Shown here piece after piece: positions 1 through 9,492 of a stretch of 64,000 nucleotides of DNA; within the stretch, counting starts at the first letter, position 1; each line of letters starts with the position of its first letter. Location of the stretch: positions 145,470 through 209,469 of the forward strand of contig NZ_BAWJ01000004.1 of assembly GCF_000586475.1 (NCBI RefSeq), in the 5' to 3' direction. The position numbers and the translations under genes were made by a program. The stretch is from Psychrobacter sp. JCM 18903. Its GTDB lineage: Bacteria > Pseudomonadota > Gammaproteobacteria > Pseudomonadales > Moraxellaceae. The notes beneath the pieces were generated by a model. That model was not told the DNA's origin, searched no databases, and was given only the letters and a program-made list of their open reading frames with translations.

Positions 1-419
1 CCAATACGACCAAATAATAAGCCTGTTGGCACGCAAGGAACGATAAAGTCCAGCACCTGAAACGGGGTCTTTTTATACTTACGGGCAAAATATAACATGC
101 CCAGTAAGACACCAATCATGCCGCCATGGAAAGACATGCCGCCTTCCCAGACTTTGAAAAGGTAAGCGGGGTTTTGTAAAAATTCACCGAATTGATAAAA
201 CAATACATAGCCGACACGACCGCCCAAAATGACGCCAAGTGCGCCAAAAAATACCAAGTCGGACACCATGTCAGTGTTCCAATTGTCACGTTTGGTGCTG
301 CGATACCAAGCCAGACCAAAGGCGGCGGCAAATGCCAACAAATACATTAGGCCATACCAGTGCACTTCTACTGGACCCAAAGACAGCGCTACAGGATCGT
401 ACTGAGGATGTATCATCAT
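1..419 (-). CDS. lgt: Prolipoprotein diacylglyceryl transferase, 5' part only
   Basis: Lgt moves diacylglycerol from phosphatidylglycerol onto the lipobox cysteine of prolipoproteins in the inner membrane, the first step of lipoprotein maturation. About 139 N-terminal residues are visible; the rest lies beyond base 1. The protein opens MMIHPQYDPVALSLGPVEVHWYG (shown here as the family-typical opening, in two parts: MMIHPQYDPVALS, then LGPVEVHWYG), followed by a membrane segment (MYLLAFAAAFGLAW), the conserved GGRVGYVLFY stretch and an SFHGGMIGV motif. It ends near a GRI that fits the catalytic-site GRIGN. Two in-frame ATGs (419 and 416) compete and no strong ribosome binding site separates them. 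lnt, a later step of the same pathway, lies 48 kb away. The visible part is intact. Confidence 0.9.
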   Translation of the reverse strand, partial: MMIHPQYDPVALSLGPVEVHWYGLMYLLAFAAAFGLAWYRSTKRDNWNTDMVSDLVFFGALGVILGGRVGYVLFYQFGEFLQNPAYLFKVWEGGMSFHGGMIGVLLGMLYFARKYKKTPFQVLDFIVPCVPTGLLFGRI

Positions 420-696
420 AAGGGCATCATAAATTTGGTAATAGAATGCTGCTCATAATAGCAAAAATAGCCAGTGAGGCATACCAAATTACGGTGAGGC
501 TCATCTCATGGTAACAACTTATCTGCTACGGGTAACATCTAGAAAGAAAGCCAGAAAACCGCTAAGATATAAAAAAGCTGCTGAAAATAAATGCCATCAT
601 AAATATTGCCTCATTATATTTAATGAAGCGTTAGATACTGCGCGCTTGCGCTAATGCACCGTATTAATGGATTAACCGTATTTTTAAGGAATGATT
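420..696. other. Intergenic region between divergent lgt and the DUF4139 gene
   Basis: About 275 AT-rich bases separate two divergently transcribed genes, so promoters for both should lie here. I saw no clear coding potential, hairpin terminator or repeat. The only decisive site is AAGGA at 686-690, which sets the downstream start. Confidence 0.4.
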
Positions 697-2328
697 ATGC
701 AAGCTAAGTTATCAAAAGTAGCAATATTACCTAAGTTTTTAACCTCTAAAAAACAGTTGATGCCACTGGGTTTATTTAGCGTAGCGGCTTTAGCTTTGAC
801 TCCTGCTCAGGCAGCGAACAGTAGTATTGAACAAGTGACCATTTATCAGGGCTTAGCTAGCGTGACTCGTGCGTTACCAATCAATGGTAGCGGTGAGCAG
901 ACGCTGGTTTTTTCTTGTCTGTCCCCTTATATCGATAAAGACAGTGTGAGCGTACAAGCAGCAAATGGTATTAATATTGGTGAAGTCAGTATCGAGACTT
1001 TAAGCGATGAGCAAGCAGCGCAGTGTCAGTATCAAGGTGAGGCGAGAGTGCAAACACAGCAAGATAATTTGGCAGTTATCAATGCTGAGTTAGAAGCGGC
1101 ACGCTTAGCAAAAGCTTACTTGCAGAATTTAACCAAGGTCACGCAAATCAGTACAGATGGCACGCTTGCCAATAATGCGCGCGATCTAGAAACCCAAGCG
1201 GTCAGTATCAATAAACGCATACTAGAAATTCAGCACCGCCAAGCCAGTGCGCAAGATGCGCTCAACCAACTAATGGCGGGCAGCGCGACTTCCACTCAAA
1301 ATAGTGTGACTCAAGTGAGTGTACGTACTGCCAGTCGAGTACCAAACAGTGTGAAACTGCACTATCAAGTACGCGGCGCGGGTTGGGAGCCAACGTATCA
1401 AGCAAGGCTGAATACTGAAACTAAGCAATTAAATATCATTGCCTCTGCGGTTATTGCTCAGCAGACAGGAGAAAACTGGCTCAATGTCCCTTTGATGCTA
1501 AGCTCTGTCAATCCCAATCAAAACACGACCAGCCAATTGCCACGAGTTGAGCATTTTTCTTTATATGAAGAAGATAGAGAAAACCGGACTATATCTGTAC
1601 CACCTATGGCGGAAAACATGCCTGTTGTGGTATCTGCAAGAGACAGCTATGACGGTGCCTCGACACCTAACATGGCGCCGCTGCCAAGCTTTACCGTTAG
1701 CAGTCAGAATAAAAACGGCATTACCGAATACCGCTTGCCGCAGCGTATTAGTATTCCAAGCGATGGCAGGCGCGTACGGACAGTCATTGATGAGCAGTCG
1801 GGCAGTAGCAAGCTATGGATTCGTAGCACGCCGAGTGTGGATGCAGCTGGCTATTGGTATGCATCCGCACCGTTCTTGACACCAGCTTGGGTAGATGGTT
1901 CGCTACAGTTATACCGTGATGATAATTATGTCGGGCAGGCGCGCTATAATTATCAAGCGCTCAAAGAGCAAGGTATCGGTTTTGGTATTGACCCTAATAT
2001 TATCGTAAAGCAGATAGCTGATGAAGATAAGCAGGGTGATAAAGGCGCGTTTAATCGCACGCAAACTTTAACTAAAACACAAGCGTATCAATTTACCAAT
2101 CAGCACAACCGACCTATGCATTTACAAGTATTAGGCAGTGAGCCTATTAGCCGCGACGATAGTCTTAAAGTAACCATCACTCATACACCGCCAGTGAATG
2201 AGCGTGACTGGAATGATAATAAAGGCATGGTTGCGTGGGAGTTCGATTTACCAAGCAAACAATCAAAAGTCATACAGTCGACCTCTCAGATTAGTTATCC
2301 TGCTAGCAAAAACTTATCAGTAAACTAA
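697..2328 (+). CDS. DUF4139/DUF4140 (mucoidy inhibitor MuiA-like) exported protein
   Basis: This is an exported protein of unknown biochemical role. An ATG at 691 is also in frame, but AAGGA at 686-690 touches it directly, while the ATG at 697 has a 6-nt spacing, so I chose 697. A long Sec signal peptide ends at about residue 40 (VAALALTPAQA, cleavage after AQA). The N-terminal DUF4140 part carries IEQVTIYQGLASVTRAL (about 45-60). A coiled coil follows at about 100-190, then the C-terminal beta-rich DUF4139 domain with VKLHYQVRGAGWEPTYQAR (about 220-240). The MuiA name comes from a plasmid mucoidy phenotype reported for the family; a cell-envelope role here is inference. The reading frame is intact. 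Confidence 0.8.
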   Translation: MQAKLSKVAILPKFLTSKKQLMPLGLFSVAALALTPAQAANSSIEQVTIYQGLASVTRALPINGSGEQTLVFSCLSPYIDKDSVSVQAANGINIGEVSIETLSDEQAAQCQYQGEARVQTQQDNLAVINAELEAARLAKAYLQNLTKVTQISTDGTLANNARDLETQAVSINKRILEIQHRQASAQDALNQLMAGSATSTQNSVTQVSVRTASRVPNSVKLHYQVRGAGWEPTYQARLNTETKQLNIIASAVIAQQTGENWLNVPLMLSSVNPNQNTTSQLPRVEHFSLYEEDRENRTISVPPMAENMPVVVSARDSYDGASTPNMAPLPSFTVSSQNKNGITEYRLPQRISIPSDGRRVRTVIDEQSGSSKLWIRSTPSVDAAGYWYASAPFLTPAWVDGSLQLYRDDNYVGQARYNYQALKEQGIGFGIDPNIIVKQIADEDKQGDKGAFNRTQTLTKTQAYQFTNQHNRPMHLQVLGSEPISRDDSLKVTITHTPPVNERDWNDNKGMVAWEFDLPSKQSKVIQSTSQISYPASKNLSVN

Positions 2329-2405
2329 TCTGTCAGTGAACTAAGTTAAACTGAAATCAAGCTTGGCTGTTTGCTAAGCACATTTTTAGTAAAATTAGGA
2401 GTCTT

Positions 2406-3289
2406 ATGTGTATTGTCGCCATTGCTTGGCAACTCTTTGATGAGCTGCCTTTGGTGTTATTGTCCAATCGCGATGAGTTTTTGCAGCGTCCGACAGAGCT
2501 GCTACATCAATGGGAAGATAAGCCTGTTTTTGCAGGACGCGATGTACAAAGTGGCGGTACTTGGCTGGGTATTCATCAACAGCCCCATCAAGCCAATCAT
2601 CAGGACGGTCATCAAGCGCCTCAAGAATGTTATCAGCAAAACGGACGTTGGGCTGCGGTATTGAATTTTCGCGATGGCGTGCAGGCAAGCTCTGATGAGC
2701 GCTCACGCGGGGCGCTAGTCACGGATTTCTTAACCAGTGATATCAGCCCGATGGAGTTTGCACGGCAGATTAGTTTGCAAAACTATGCTGGGTTCAATCT
2801 CATTATTGGTGATAGCAAGCAAGCCGTTATTGTCAATAATCGTGGTCATGCTCCTATGCCACTATATGCAGGACTGCATGTCATTTCCAATGGTCAGCCT
2901 GAGGACAGCTGGTTTAAAACTGAAAAACTGCGAGGTAGCTGCGCCAAGAAGTATTGCCACTAATCGCTGAGAATAGCGAACCTAAGTACTGGCAAGAAGC
3001 GGCCTTTGCGGTATTGTCTGACAATACGCAAGCGCCAGTGGATAAGCTGCCGGAGACTGGAGTGGCTGTTGAGATTGAGCAGATTCTGTCTTCTATTTAT
3101 ATAGAGCCTGTCACTTTTAATCATACGCAAAATAATTTGCCCACTTATGCGACACGTACCCAAAGCATTTTAACCCTGAAATGTCATTCTCAGTTGGCAG
3201 ATTCAGCAGTGGATGAGATTGCTAGATTAGTAAGCCGAGAGTGTCAGCATGACAGTTATAAAGAATGTCGACATGATAGTCATAAGTAG
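2406..3289 (+). CDS. NRDE (TANGO2-like) family protein, frameshifted
   Basis: The N-terminus has the family signature MCIVAIAWQ and VLLSNRDEFLQRPTE, with the NRDE tetrad at about residues 21-24 and GRDVQSGGTWLGI after it. The frame closes at 2963 after KLRGSCAKKYCH. The homologous continuation (EVLPLIAENSEPKYW onward) lies one frame away to 3289, so a single base is missing near 2940-2950. The restored protein would be about 294 residues, a normal length for bacterial members. The N-terminal cysteine suggests Ntn-hydrolase-like chemistry; eukaryotic TANGO2 is linked to lipid and haem handling, but the bacterial role is not established. It lies 77 bp after the DUF4139 gene on the same strand. 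Confidence 0.82.
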
Positions 3290-3521
3290 CCTATAGATTT
3301 TTCATCTATTAGCTTTTTCATCTACTCTTAATAAGGCTCACGTACAATTTTCATGAGAAGTTTGATACTACAGTTTTAATATCGAACAAGAGAAAATCAC
3401 CAATCCCTTTATTAAAGAATGGATTTCACTTTAAATTACTATTTATATGGCGTAAGATAAATATAGATGTCACTAAAGTTCATACCAGTTGAGTAAATGT
3501 TTATAAAACAAGGAGTGTGAA
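3290..3521. other. Intergenic region upstream of the alcohol dehydrogenase gene
   Basis: About 230 AT-rich bases with no recognisable gene or strong hairpin. The right end contains the Shine-Dalgarno sequence AAGGAG near 3510-3515, about 7 nt before the dehydrogenase ATG. Confidence 0.35.
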
Positions 3522-4615
3522 ATGAGCATGATGAAGTCACTGATATTTATTGAACCAGGCAAAATTGAAATTGTAGATAAAAAAATCCCTGATGTAGGCC
3601 CTAATGATGCCTTGATAAAAATTACGACCACGACCATTTGTGGTACTGACATCCATATCTTTAAAGGTGAGTATGCCGTTGCAAAAGGCTTAACCATTGG
3701 TCACGAGCCAGTAGGTATCATTGAAAAGCTTGGTAGCGCAGTCATGGGCTATGAAGAAGGGCAGCGAGTCATTGCTGGCGCCATTTGCCCAACGTTTACC
3801 TCCTATGCCAGTCAAGATGGTTTCCCTTCACAAGACGGTGGCTATCTTGATGCAGATGGTAGATGTTCTTGTCACGGTTATAAAGCCACAGGCGGCTGGC
3901 GTTTTGGTAATCACATTGACGGTACGCAAGCAGAGTATGTGCTAGTGCCAGATGCGCAGGCCAATCTATGTCCAGTGCCAGATGGACTGACGGATGAGCA
4001 AGTGCTGATGTGCCCTGACATTATGTCGACAGGCTTCAAAGGCGCAGAAAACGCCAATATTCAGATTGGTGATGTGGTTGCTATATTTGCACAAGGCCCT
4101 ATCGGTTTATGCGCTACTGCTGGAGCAAGGATTAAAGCGCGTCACTGATTATCGCTGTCGATGGCAATAATGAACGTTTGGCCATGGCAAAGAAACTGGG
4201 AGCAGATATTACTCTAAACTTTACAGAAGTTGACGTGGTTGATGAGATCATGAAAATCACTGGTGGTCGTGGGGTGGATAGCAGTATCGAGGGGTTAGGT
4301 TTACAGTCTACGTTTGAGCAATGTCTCAAAATATTAAAACCAGGCGGTACACTCTCAAGTTTGGGTGTGTATTCTGAAGATTTAGTCATTCCAATGGCTC
4401 ATTTCGCCTCTGGTCTTGGCGATCATACGATAAGAACGGCTCTCTGCCCAGGAGGTAAAGAGCGTATGCGCCGATTGATGAATGTCATCGAGTCGGGTCG
4501 AGTAGATTTATCAGAGATGGTGACGCATACCTATGCCTTGGATGATATTGTAGAGGCCTATGACTTGTTCATGCATCAGCGTGACGGCGTACTAAAAATT
4601 GCTATCAAGCCATAA
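3522..4615 (+). CDS. Zinc-dependent NAD(P) alcohol dehydrogenase, frameshifted
   Basis: This is a medium-chain dehydrogenase/reductase of the secondary-alcohol (isopropanol) dehydrogenase type. The start at 3522 follows AAGGAG at about 7-nt spacing. The catalytic zinc site is visible as CGTDIHIF (Cys, about residue 40) and GHEPVG (His-Glu, about residue 63). The later ALCPGGKERMRRL stretch is typical of this subgroup. The frame stops at 4148 after ARIKARH and resumes one frame over as LIIAVDGNNERLAMAKK. Restoring a lost G near 4137 gives a continuous cofactor fold. The restored length of about 364 residues is normal. The CxxCxxC structural zinc loop of classical alcohol dehydrogenases is not obvious, as in the microbial secondary-alcohol enzymes. 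The substrate cannot be read from the sequence. Confidence 0.82.
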
Positions 4616-4645
4616 TTATTCCGCAAGATATAATCGCTATATAAT

Positions 4646-4680
4646 AGAAAAGCCTGCATCTAAAGGATACAGGCTCTTCT
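4646..4680. terminator. Bidirectional rho-independent terminator
   Basis: The arm AGAAAAGCCTG (4646-4656) mirrors CAGGCTCTTCT (4670-4680), with additional pairing across CATC/GATA around the loop. It sits between the convergent alcohol dehydrogenase and rppH genes and could stop both, although neither side has a long T-run. Confidence 0.65.
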
Positions 4681-4711
4681 ATTACGTGTTACTTTTAATC
4701 AAAATGTCAGT

Positions 4712-5233
4712 TCATCCTATCAACAAGTGATTGTCTTGTTCAGGAATAATCAGCTCTTGTCTTAGAGGTAGCTCAGGCACTAGCTCTTGCAAGGCACGGC
4801 GATAAACGCCTCGTTTAAAATGAATTACTTGTCCAAGTGGATACCAGTAACTGACCCATTGCCAATGATCAAATTCTGGTTTGCCCTCATCAAAGCGGAT
4901 ATGTTGAGTGTTCGTCTCATCTAAGCGTAGCAAAAACCATTTCTGTTTTTGCCCAATACATAAAGGGTGCTGTCCATGCCGCACATAGCGTTTTGGCAGA
5001 CGATAACGCAACCAATCTTGCGTCACTGCCAATAAGTCTACATGACGCGGATGCAGGCCGACCTCTTCCCAGAGCTCGCGATACATCGCATCCATCGGCG
5101 TCTCCCCACGGTCGATACCGCCTTGTGGGAACTGCCAAGCGTTGTGACCAATACGTTTTGCCCACAGAACCTGCCCTTGTGTATTTGCCAAGATGATGCC
5201 GACATTGGCGCGAAAGCCGTCTGCATCTATCAT
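4712..5233 (-). CDS. rppH: RNA pyrophosphohydrolase (Nudix)
   Basis: RppH removes pyrophosphate from the 5' triphosphate of mRNAs and so opens them to RNase E-dependent decay in the cytoplasm. The 173-residue protein starts [14 protein letters not shown], the usual RppH opening. It carries a complete Nudix box at about residues 38-60, [20 protein letters not shown] followed by VGL, with all the conserved Gly and Glu residues. The following YRLPKRYVR and KQKWFLL stretches are typical of the family. The length matches E. coli RppH (176 residues). It stands alone: upstream is a 519-bp gap, and downstream it converges with the alcohol dehydrogenase. Confidence 0.95.
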   Translation of the reverse strand: MIDADGFRANVGIILANTQGQVLWAKRIGHNAWQFPQGGIDRGETPMDAMYRELWEEVGLHPRHVDLLAVTQDWLRYRLPKRYVRHGQHPLCIGQKQKWFLLRLDETNTQHIRFDEGKPEFDHWQWVSYWYPLGQVIHFKRGVYRRALQELVPELPLRQELIIPEQDNHLLIG

Positions 5234-5752
5234 GATTAAACCTTTTTAATTTATTTAAAATAGCCTATTTTGAGCTAGAACCGTGACAGCAATCATAATT
5301 ATTATAAGGTGATGGTTGTCGATATTAGGTCAAAATAAGATTCATTACCGTTATTAAACCAAGAAACAAGCAAAATGTGTAACAGTATTTTGCTATAAAA
5401 TGTTTCACGAGCTTAACTGTTTAAAATCAACCAGTTATAATTAAACTTTTGTAATGTTTTTTTGGGAATCTTACTACAAAGATAGGTTCTAACAATAAGA
5501 GGATAGGTTTGAATAATAAGCAGTAGGCGCTATATGAATGTTAATTCACTGCTAAGAAGATTTTAGTAAAAAGGTTTAATTAAAAATAAGGCTGCAAAAG
5601 ACAAATAGGTGAGCTATTTATAATAATAATGATTTTGGATGATAAGGGCTCAATAAAATGTGCCATTGGCTTATGCTACACTAGCTAAGTAAAACATATT
5701 GTCAGAAAATAAAAATCGGGCAACGAGCTAATTAAAATAAGGAATGGTCAAG
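5234..5752. other. Long AT-rich intergenic region between divergent rppH and OsmC genes
   Basis: More than 500 bases without a supportable gene. The sequence is AT-rich with many short A and T runs and should hold promoters for the two divergent genes. I looked for small ORFs with ribosome binding sites, tRNA-like folds and DnaA-box clusters and found none. Confidence 0.4.
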
Positions 5753-6165
5753 ATGTCAGAGTCAAAAGCAAGTGTAACGTGGCAAGAAAACAAAGCATTT
5801 ATGGGTGTGTCACCATCAGGCATAATGTACAGATCGATGCCGATAAAGAAAAAGGCGCAAGTCCGATGGAGCTGATTCTATTGGGGCTTGGTGGTTGTGC
5901 TAGCTACGATGTGGTAGCGATTTTACAAAAATCGCGCCAAGAGGTGACAGACGTACGTTGCGAGTTGACCGCTCAGCGTGCTGAAACTGTACCAGCTGTC
6001 TATACTGACATTCACATGCATTTTGTGGTGACAGGTCAAGATGTCAAAGAAAGCCAAGTAGAGAAGGCCATAAAACTGTCTGCAGAAAAATATTGCTCAG
6101 CCAGTAGAATGTTGGTACAAGGTGGGGTGAACGTCACCCATGATTTCGAAGTGATTGCAGGGTAG
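5753..6165 (+). CDS. OsmC-family protein, frameshifted near its start
   Basis: OsmC/Ohr-family proteins are small thiol peroxidases or related stress proteins. Translation from the ATG at 5753 gives MSESKASVTWQENKAFMGVS, but the frame then leaves the family sequence. The rest (VQIDADKEKGASPMELILLG onward) lies one frame away, so a C seems to be missing in the GGC-AT context near 5820. The restored 137-residue protein has both conserved cysteines, in LGGCASYDVV (about 50-60) and KYCSASRM (about 112-119). It resembles the YhfA-type subgroup more than Ohr. The MAPEG gene begins 14 nt downstream, suggesting an operon. Confidence 0.82.
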
Positions 6166-6179
6166 GGGCAAGTATAATA

Positions 6180-6604
6180 ATGAATGCACTTCTGGAATTA
6201 GTCTCTAATACCGCAGCGTCCGCCATTTGGGCGATGGTCGTAGCAAGTTTACTACCGCTTGCCATGCATTGACAGCGAAAGCTATTGGCGGCTTTAATTT
6301 GGCTGACAATGCCCATCCACGTGATTTTTTACAAGGTACGACGGGCGCGGCCGCACGTGCTAACGCGGCCCAGCAAAACAGCTATGAGACGTTGCCAATA
6401 TTTTTGGCAGCAGTACTGACGGCAATGCTGTTCTTTGTCCCACAATCGATTATCAATATACTGGCTTGGTTGTACGTGCTGATTCGTATCGGTTTTTGCG
6501 TGGCTTATATTACTAATTTGGCGACGTTTCGCTCCATACTTTGGGTGTTATCGATTGCCTGTTGTTTGATGTTATTCTATTTAGCGATTAGAGTGAGTAT
6601 TTAA
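6180..6604 (+). CDS. MAPEG-family membrane protein, frameshifted
   Basis: MAPEG proteins are four-helix membrane proteins related to glutathione transferases and eicosanoid enzymes. The start at 6180 gives MNALLELVSNTAASAIWAMV, a first membrane helix, and the frame closes at about 6271. The continuation (ALTAKAIGGFNLADNAHPRD) lies one frame over, so one base appears lost near 6265-6275. The family signature RANAAQQNSYETLPIF is present (about residues 57-72), followed by three hydrophobic segments. The restored length of about 141 residues is normal. It follows the OsmC gene by 14 nt, so the pair may act together in oxidative or electrophile stress, which is inference only. A terminator that overlaps the facing dusC gene closes the unit. 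Confidence 0.8.
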
Positions 6605-6636
6605 TCTTATTCGTTAGACAGATTGGCTTTAAGATA

Positions 6637-6699
6637 AAAGCAGCTATTATTGGCGCACACTGGCTTGCAGTGCACTAATGATAGCTGCTTTATTTTTTT
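6637..6699 (+). terminator. Rho-independent terminator of the OsmC-MAPEG unit, inside the dusC 3' end
   Basis: The arm AAAGCAGCTATTATT (6637-6651) pairs with AATGATAGCTGCTTT (6677-6691), followed by a T-run at 6693-6699. The loop holds a smaller imperfect hairpin (GCGCACACTG with CAGTGCAC). The right arm lies in the last codons of dusC, which ends at 6647 on the other strand, so the hairpin is both terminator and coding sequence. Confidence 0.75.
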
Positions 6700-7672
6700 C
6701 TCTTTTAATACTGTCCCATAAAACTTTTGCTTCGCTATAGCCTTTGATGAGCATTGCTAACCACTGCTTGTAACGACCAACCAAGATAACTTCAGTTTTA
6801 GCCTGGCCTTCCAAAAATCTTATCTGATGGGTGACCATCGCTTCCCACGACAACGTTGCTGCATTTAGCATGGCATCATCTGAACCGCAATCCACGCGAG
6901 CAACCAAATCGGGACGGGTAACCGCGCCGCGACCCAACATCAAATGCTCTGTACCAGCTTGAGTCATACAGTTTTTCGCGTGTTCTGCATTCCATATTTC
7001 ACCGTTGGCAATGACTGGAATATCTAGCGTGTTAAAGCTTTGGATTTTGTCCCAATAGGCTGGTGGTTTATAGCCTTGGGTTTTGGTTCGTGCGTGAATG
7101 GTTAGCCAATCAGCACCACTGTCGCTAATCGCAGCTTTGATATCATCCATGCGGCTGGTATCGGTATAACCTAAACGAATTTTAGCTGAGACTGGAATAT
7201 GAACGCGAACCGCTTGCCGCACCGCGCTGATAATCTGATACATGGTTTCGGGTTCATCCAATAATACCGAACCACCACGGTGGCTATTGACCGTCTTGGC
7301 AGGGCAACCAAAGTTGATATCAATTGCTGGTGCACCAAGCGCGGCAGCATAAGCAGCATTTTCTGCCATGAGTTGCGCTTCACTACCAAGCAACTGGACA
7401 TGAATAGGCGTGCCAGAGGCAGTTTTAGCATCCTGACGCAGTTCTGGAACGTATTTATAAAATACATGCGCAGGCAATACGTGTTGAGTCACACGGATAA
7501 ATTCGCTAACCGACCAATCATAAGGGCGACCCAAGTCTGAGGCAATTTGCGTGAGGATTTGCCGCATTAATGGATCGGTCAAACCTTCCATTGGAGCGAG
7601 CAGGCGGACGGGATTGGCGAATAACTGACGGATGGTATTTTGACGTATTTGAAGTTGCTGATTAGTATTCAT
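6647..7672 (-). CDS. dusC: tRNA-dihydrouridine synthase (DusC type)
   Basis: Dus enzymes use FMN and NADPH to reduce uridine to dihydrouridine in tRNA; the DusC subgroup acts on position 16 in E. coli. The TIM-barrel start shows RLLAPMEGLTDPLMRQIL (about 23-40). The catalytic cysteine is in INFGCPAKTVN (about residue 120). HARTKTQGY and VIANGEIWN are the expected FMN and tRNA-binding loops, and MLGRGAVTRP follows. The CPAKTVN and TQGYK patterns with RYKQWLAML point to DusC rather than DusA or DusB. At 341 residues it is slightly longer than E. coli DusC (315). The gene is intact and converges with the MAPEG gene. Confidence 0.92.
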   Translation of the reverse strand: MNTNQQLQIRQNTIRQLFANPVRLLAPMEGLTDPLMRQILTQIASDLGRPYDWSVSEFIRVTQHVLPAHVFYKYVPELRQDAKTASGTPIHVQLLGSEAQLMAENAAYAAALGAPAIDINFGCPAKTVNSHRGGSVLLDEPETMYQIISAVRQAVRVHIPVSAKIRLGYTDTSRMDDIKAAISDSGADWLTIHARTKTQGYKPPAYWDKIQSFNTLDIPVIANGEIWNAEHAKNCMTQAGTEHLMLGRGAVTRPDLVARVDCGSDDAMLNAATLSWEAMVTHQIRFLEGQAKTEVILVGRYKQWLAMLIKGYSEAKVLWDSIKREKNKAAIISALQASVRQ

Positions 7673-7776
7673 GCTTGTTGTTCACTGCTAAAAGGGTACT
7701 ATTAAAGGATTGCCATAAAGACAGGTAGGCTAGAGGTTTAGAGTGGCAAATACAGAGAGTGACTAACTGAGGAAAA

Positions 7777-9274
7777 TTAAGTATTACCAAAAATCACTTT
7801 TTTGCCTGTCTGTAATCCCGATATCAAGTCTTTAATATTATGGATGTCCAAATTGCTCTGGGCACGTGTGCAAGCGACGTAGAGCAAACGCAACTCTTCA
7901 GGGCTTATTTTGACCGCATTGGTGGTCACATCATAATAGAAATCATCGTCCAGCTGTACCTTTCCCCATTCGAGCCCTTTCGCTTTATGGGCAGTGGAGA
8001 TAACATAATCAGCATTTTCGATACTGGTGAGACTATTGACCGCTTGGCTCAGGACATTGGTGCCATGATCATCGACGAGTTTCACCAGTGTTTTTAGATC
8101 ACTGCCTTCATTGGTTTCAGAATACTCTTGCACATCACCCCAATTATAAAAATACGCCAGTTCAGGTACACCGTACGCCGACTTACCGTTTTTCAAGTTT
8201 TCGGCTGCCTGACAAAATTTAAGCATACGATCGGTATCGGCTTGTAGCGCCACGCGGTGTCCCAATTTTAATCCAGTCAATAATTGCGACATTGCGGCGG
8301 CATTAGTGCGGCAAAGGATGGCATCTTTTTTACTATGTACCATACCCTTATCAGTAGAAGATTGCTTATTAGGATTGCCTTTTAACGGGACGTCTTCTTG
8401 CAATGCTTTGAGCAAAGTATTGGCAATCTCAGCAATCGGTTCGCCAAAACGAAACGACTGGGTCAATAAGGTTTGTGGTAAGGGCAGTTTTTTCATCGCA
8501 TTGACTGCGCCGCGCCATTCATAAATTTGCTGATGAGCGTCACCCACATAAATCACTTGCCGTGGCTGCTGGGTTAAAATTCCCATCATCAAGGATCGGC
8601 ATCTTGAGCTTCATCAAACAAAATAAAATCAGCGGGAATACTGGGTTTAGACAGTGCCCAAAGTTTCAGATAAATATCATGCCCGATACCAGCTGGATGG
8701 CGCGCATCAATCGACTGTAGCCAACGCTGCTCGACGGCTGGATAGAGCATTTCACGCAGCTGCTCAGCATCAGAATCATCGAGCCAACTTGGAAATAGTA
8801 TATGTCTAGGTGCAGGATAACTGGCATGGGTACTACAAAAATTGCTGACAGCATCACTAACAAAGCGCGACAGTCGGGCTGGAGTGAGGGTAATATATTT
8901 GTTTATACCATCCATTTGCCGACGTACTTGGACGGGCTGCAAACCCAAATCATCACCCAAACGCTTGGGTGAAAACCGCGGCAACGACAGCTTAGCAGTG
9001 ATATCACGGGCGACATGCCGATAAGCAAGCGAATGAAAGGTGCGACATTCCACATGCGGTGGAAACTTTGAGCGAGCATCATTGGCAATCGTCTTGTTGA
9101 AGCTAAGTATAAGCCACGTCCACGCAAACGCTCACCAATCAGTTTTAAGGTCGTCGTTTTACCAGCACCCGCATAAGCCACCACTTTAAATGACTTGTGA
9201 TCCATCGCCATGTTGAGCGCGCTCAGCTGCTCATCAGTGGGATCGCTCATATAAGCTGGCATAGATGCGGACAT
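7777..9274 (-). CDS. UvrD/Rep-family superfamily 1 DNA helicase (Fbh1-like), two frameshifts
   Basis: The N-terminus has a Q-motif region (PTDEQLSALNMAM) and Walker A AYAGAGKTTTLK (about residues 33-44). Motif Ia follows as FNKTIANDA, then FHSLAYR. Walker B is FILFDEAQDADP, then VIYVGDAHQQIYEWRGA (motif III), QSFRFG (motif IV), ISTAHKAKGLEW (motif V) and EELRLLYVACTRAQ (motif VI). The chain is split by apparent single-base losses near 9091 and 8588. The restored protein has about 500 residues, shorter than UvrD or Rep and lacking their large 1B/2B insertions, so it is closer to Fbh1-like or stand-alone UvrD-like helicases. Its role (recombination control or repair) is inferred. It faces away from the tat cluster with no shared operon visible. 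Confidence 0.82.
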
Positions 9275-9492
9275 AAAAAATTACCTAAAAGAGTAAAACG
9301 GATCAAAAATGACGGGGGTAAAAAAAGCCACTGCATAGACAATGGCTGACTCATCATGTGCACTTGCAAAATGCTTGCAAGCGCATATGACAATAATACA
9401 AAAACTCATAGAAAATAAAGGTAGAAATAAGCAGGTTATAGTAACAGATTAGCGCGTTGGCTGTTTTTGAAATAAGTGTCTGACAAGTGATG

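Noticed and set aside
5234..5752. The AT-rich gap upstream of the OsmC gene as an origin or sRNA locus
   Set aside because: No DnaA-box cluster, no hairpin with T-run and no conserved structure could be seen.
6180..9274. OsmC, MAPEG and the UvrD-like helicase as a defence or stress island
   Set aside because: Strands, terminators and the housekeeping dusC between them separate the genes, and no nuclease, methylase or integrase is present.
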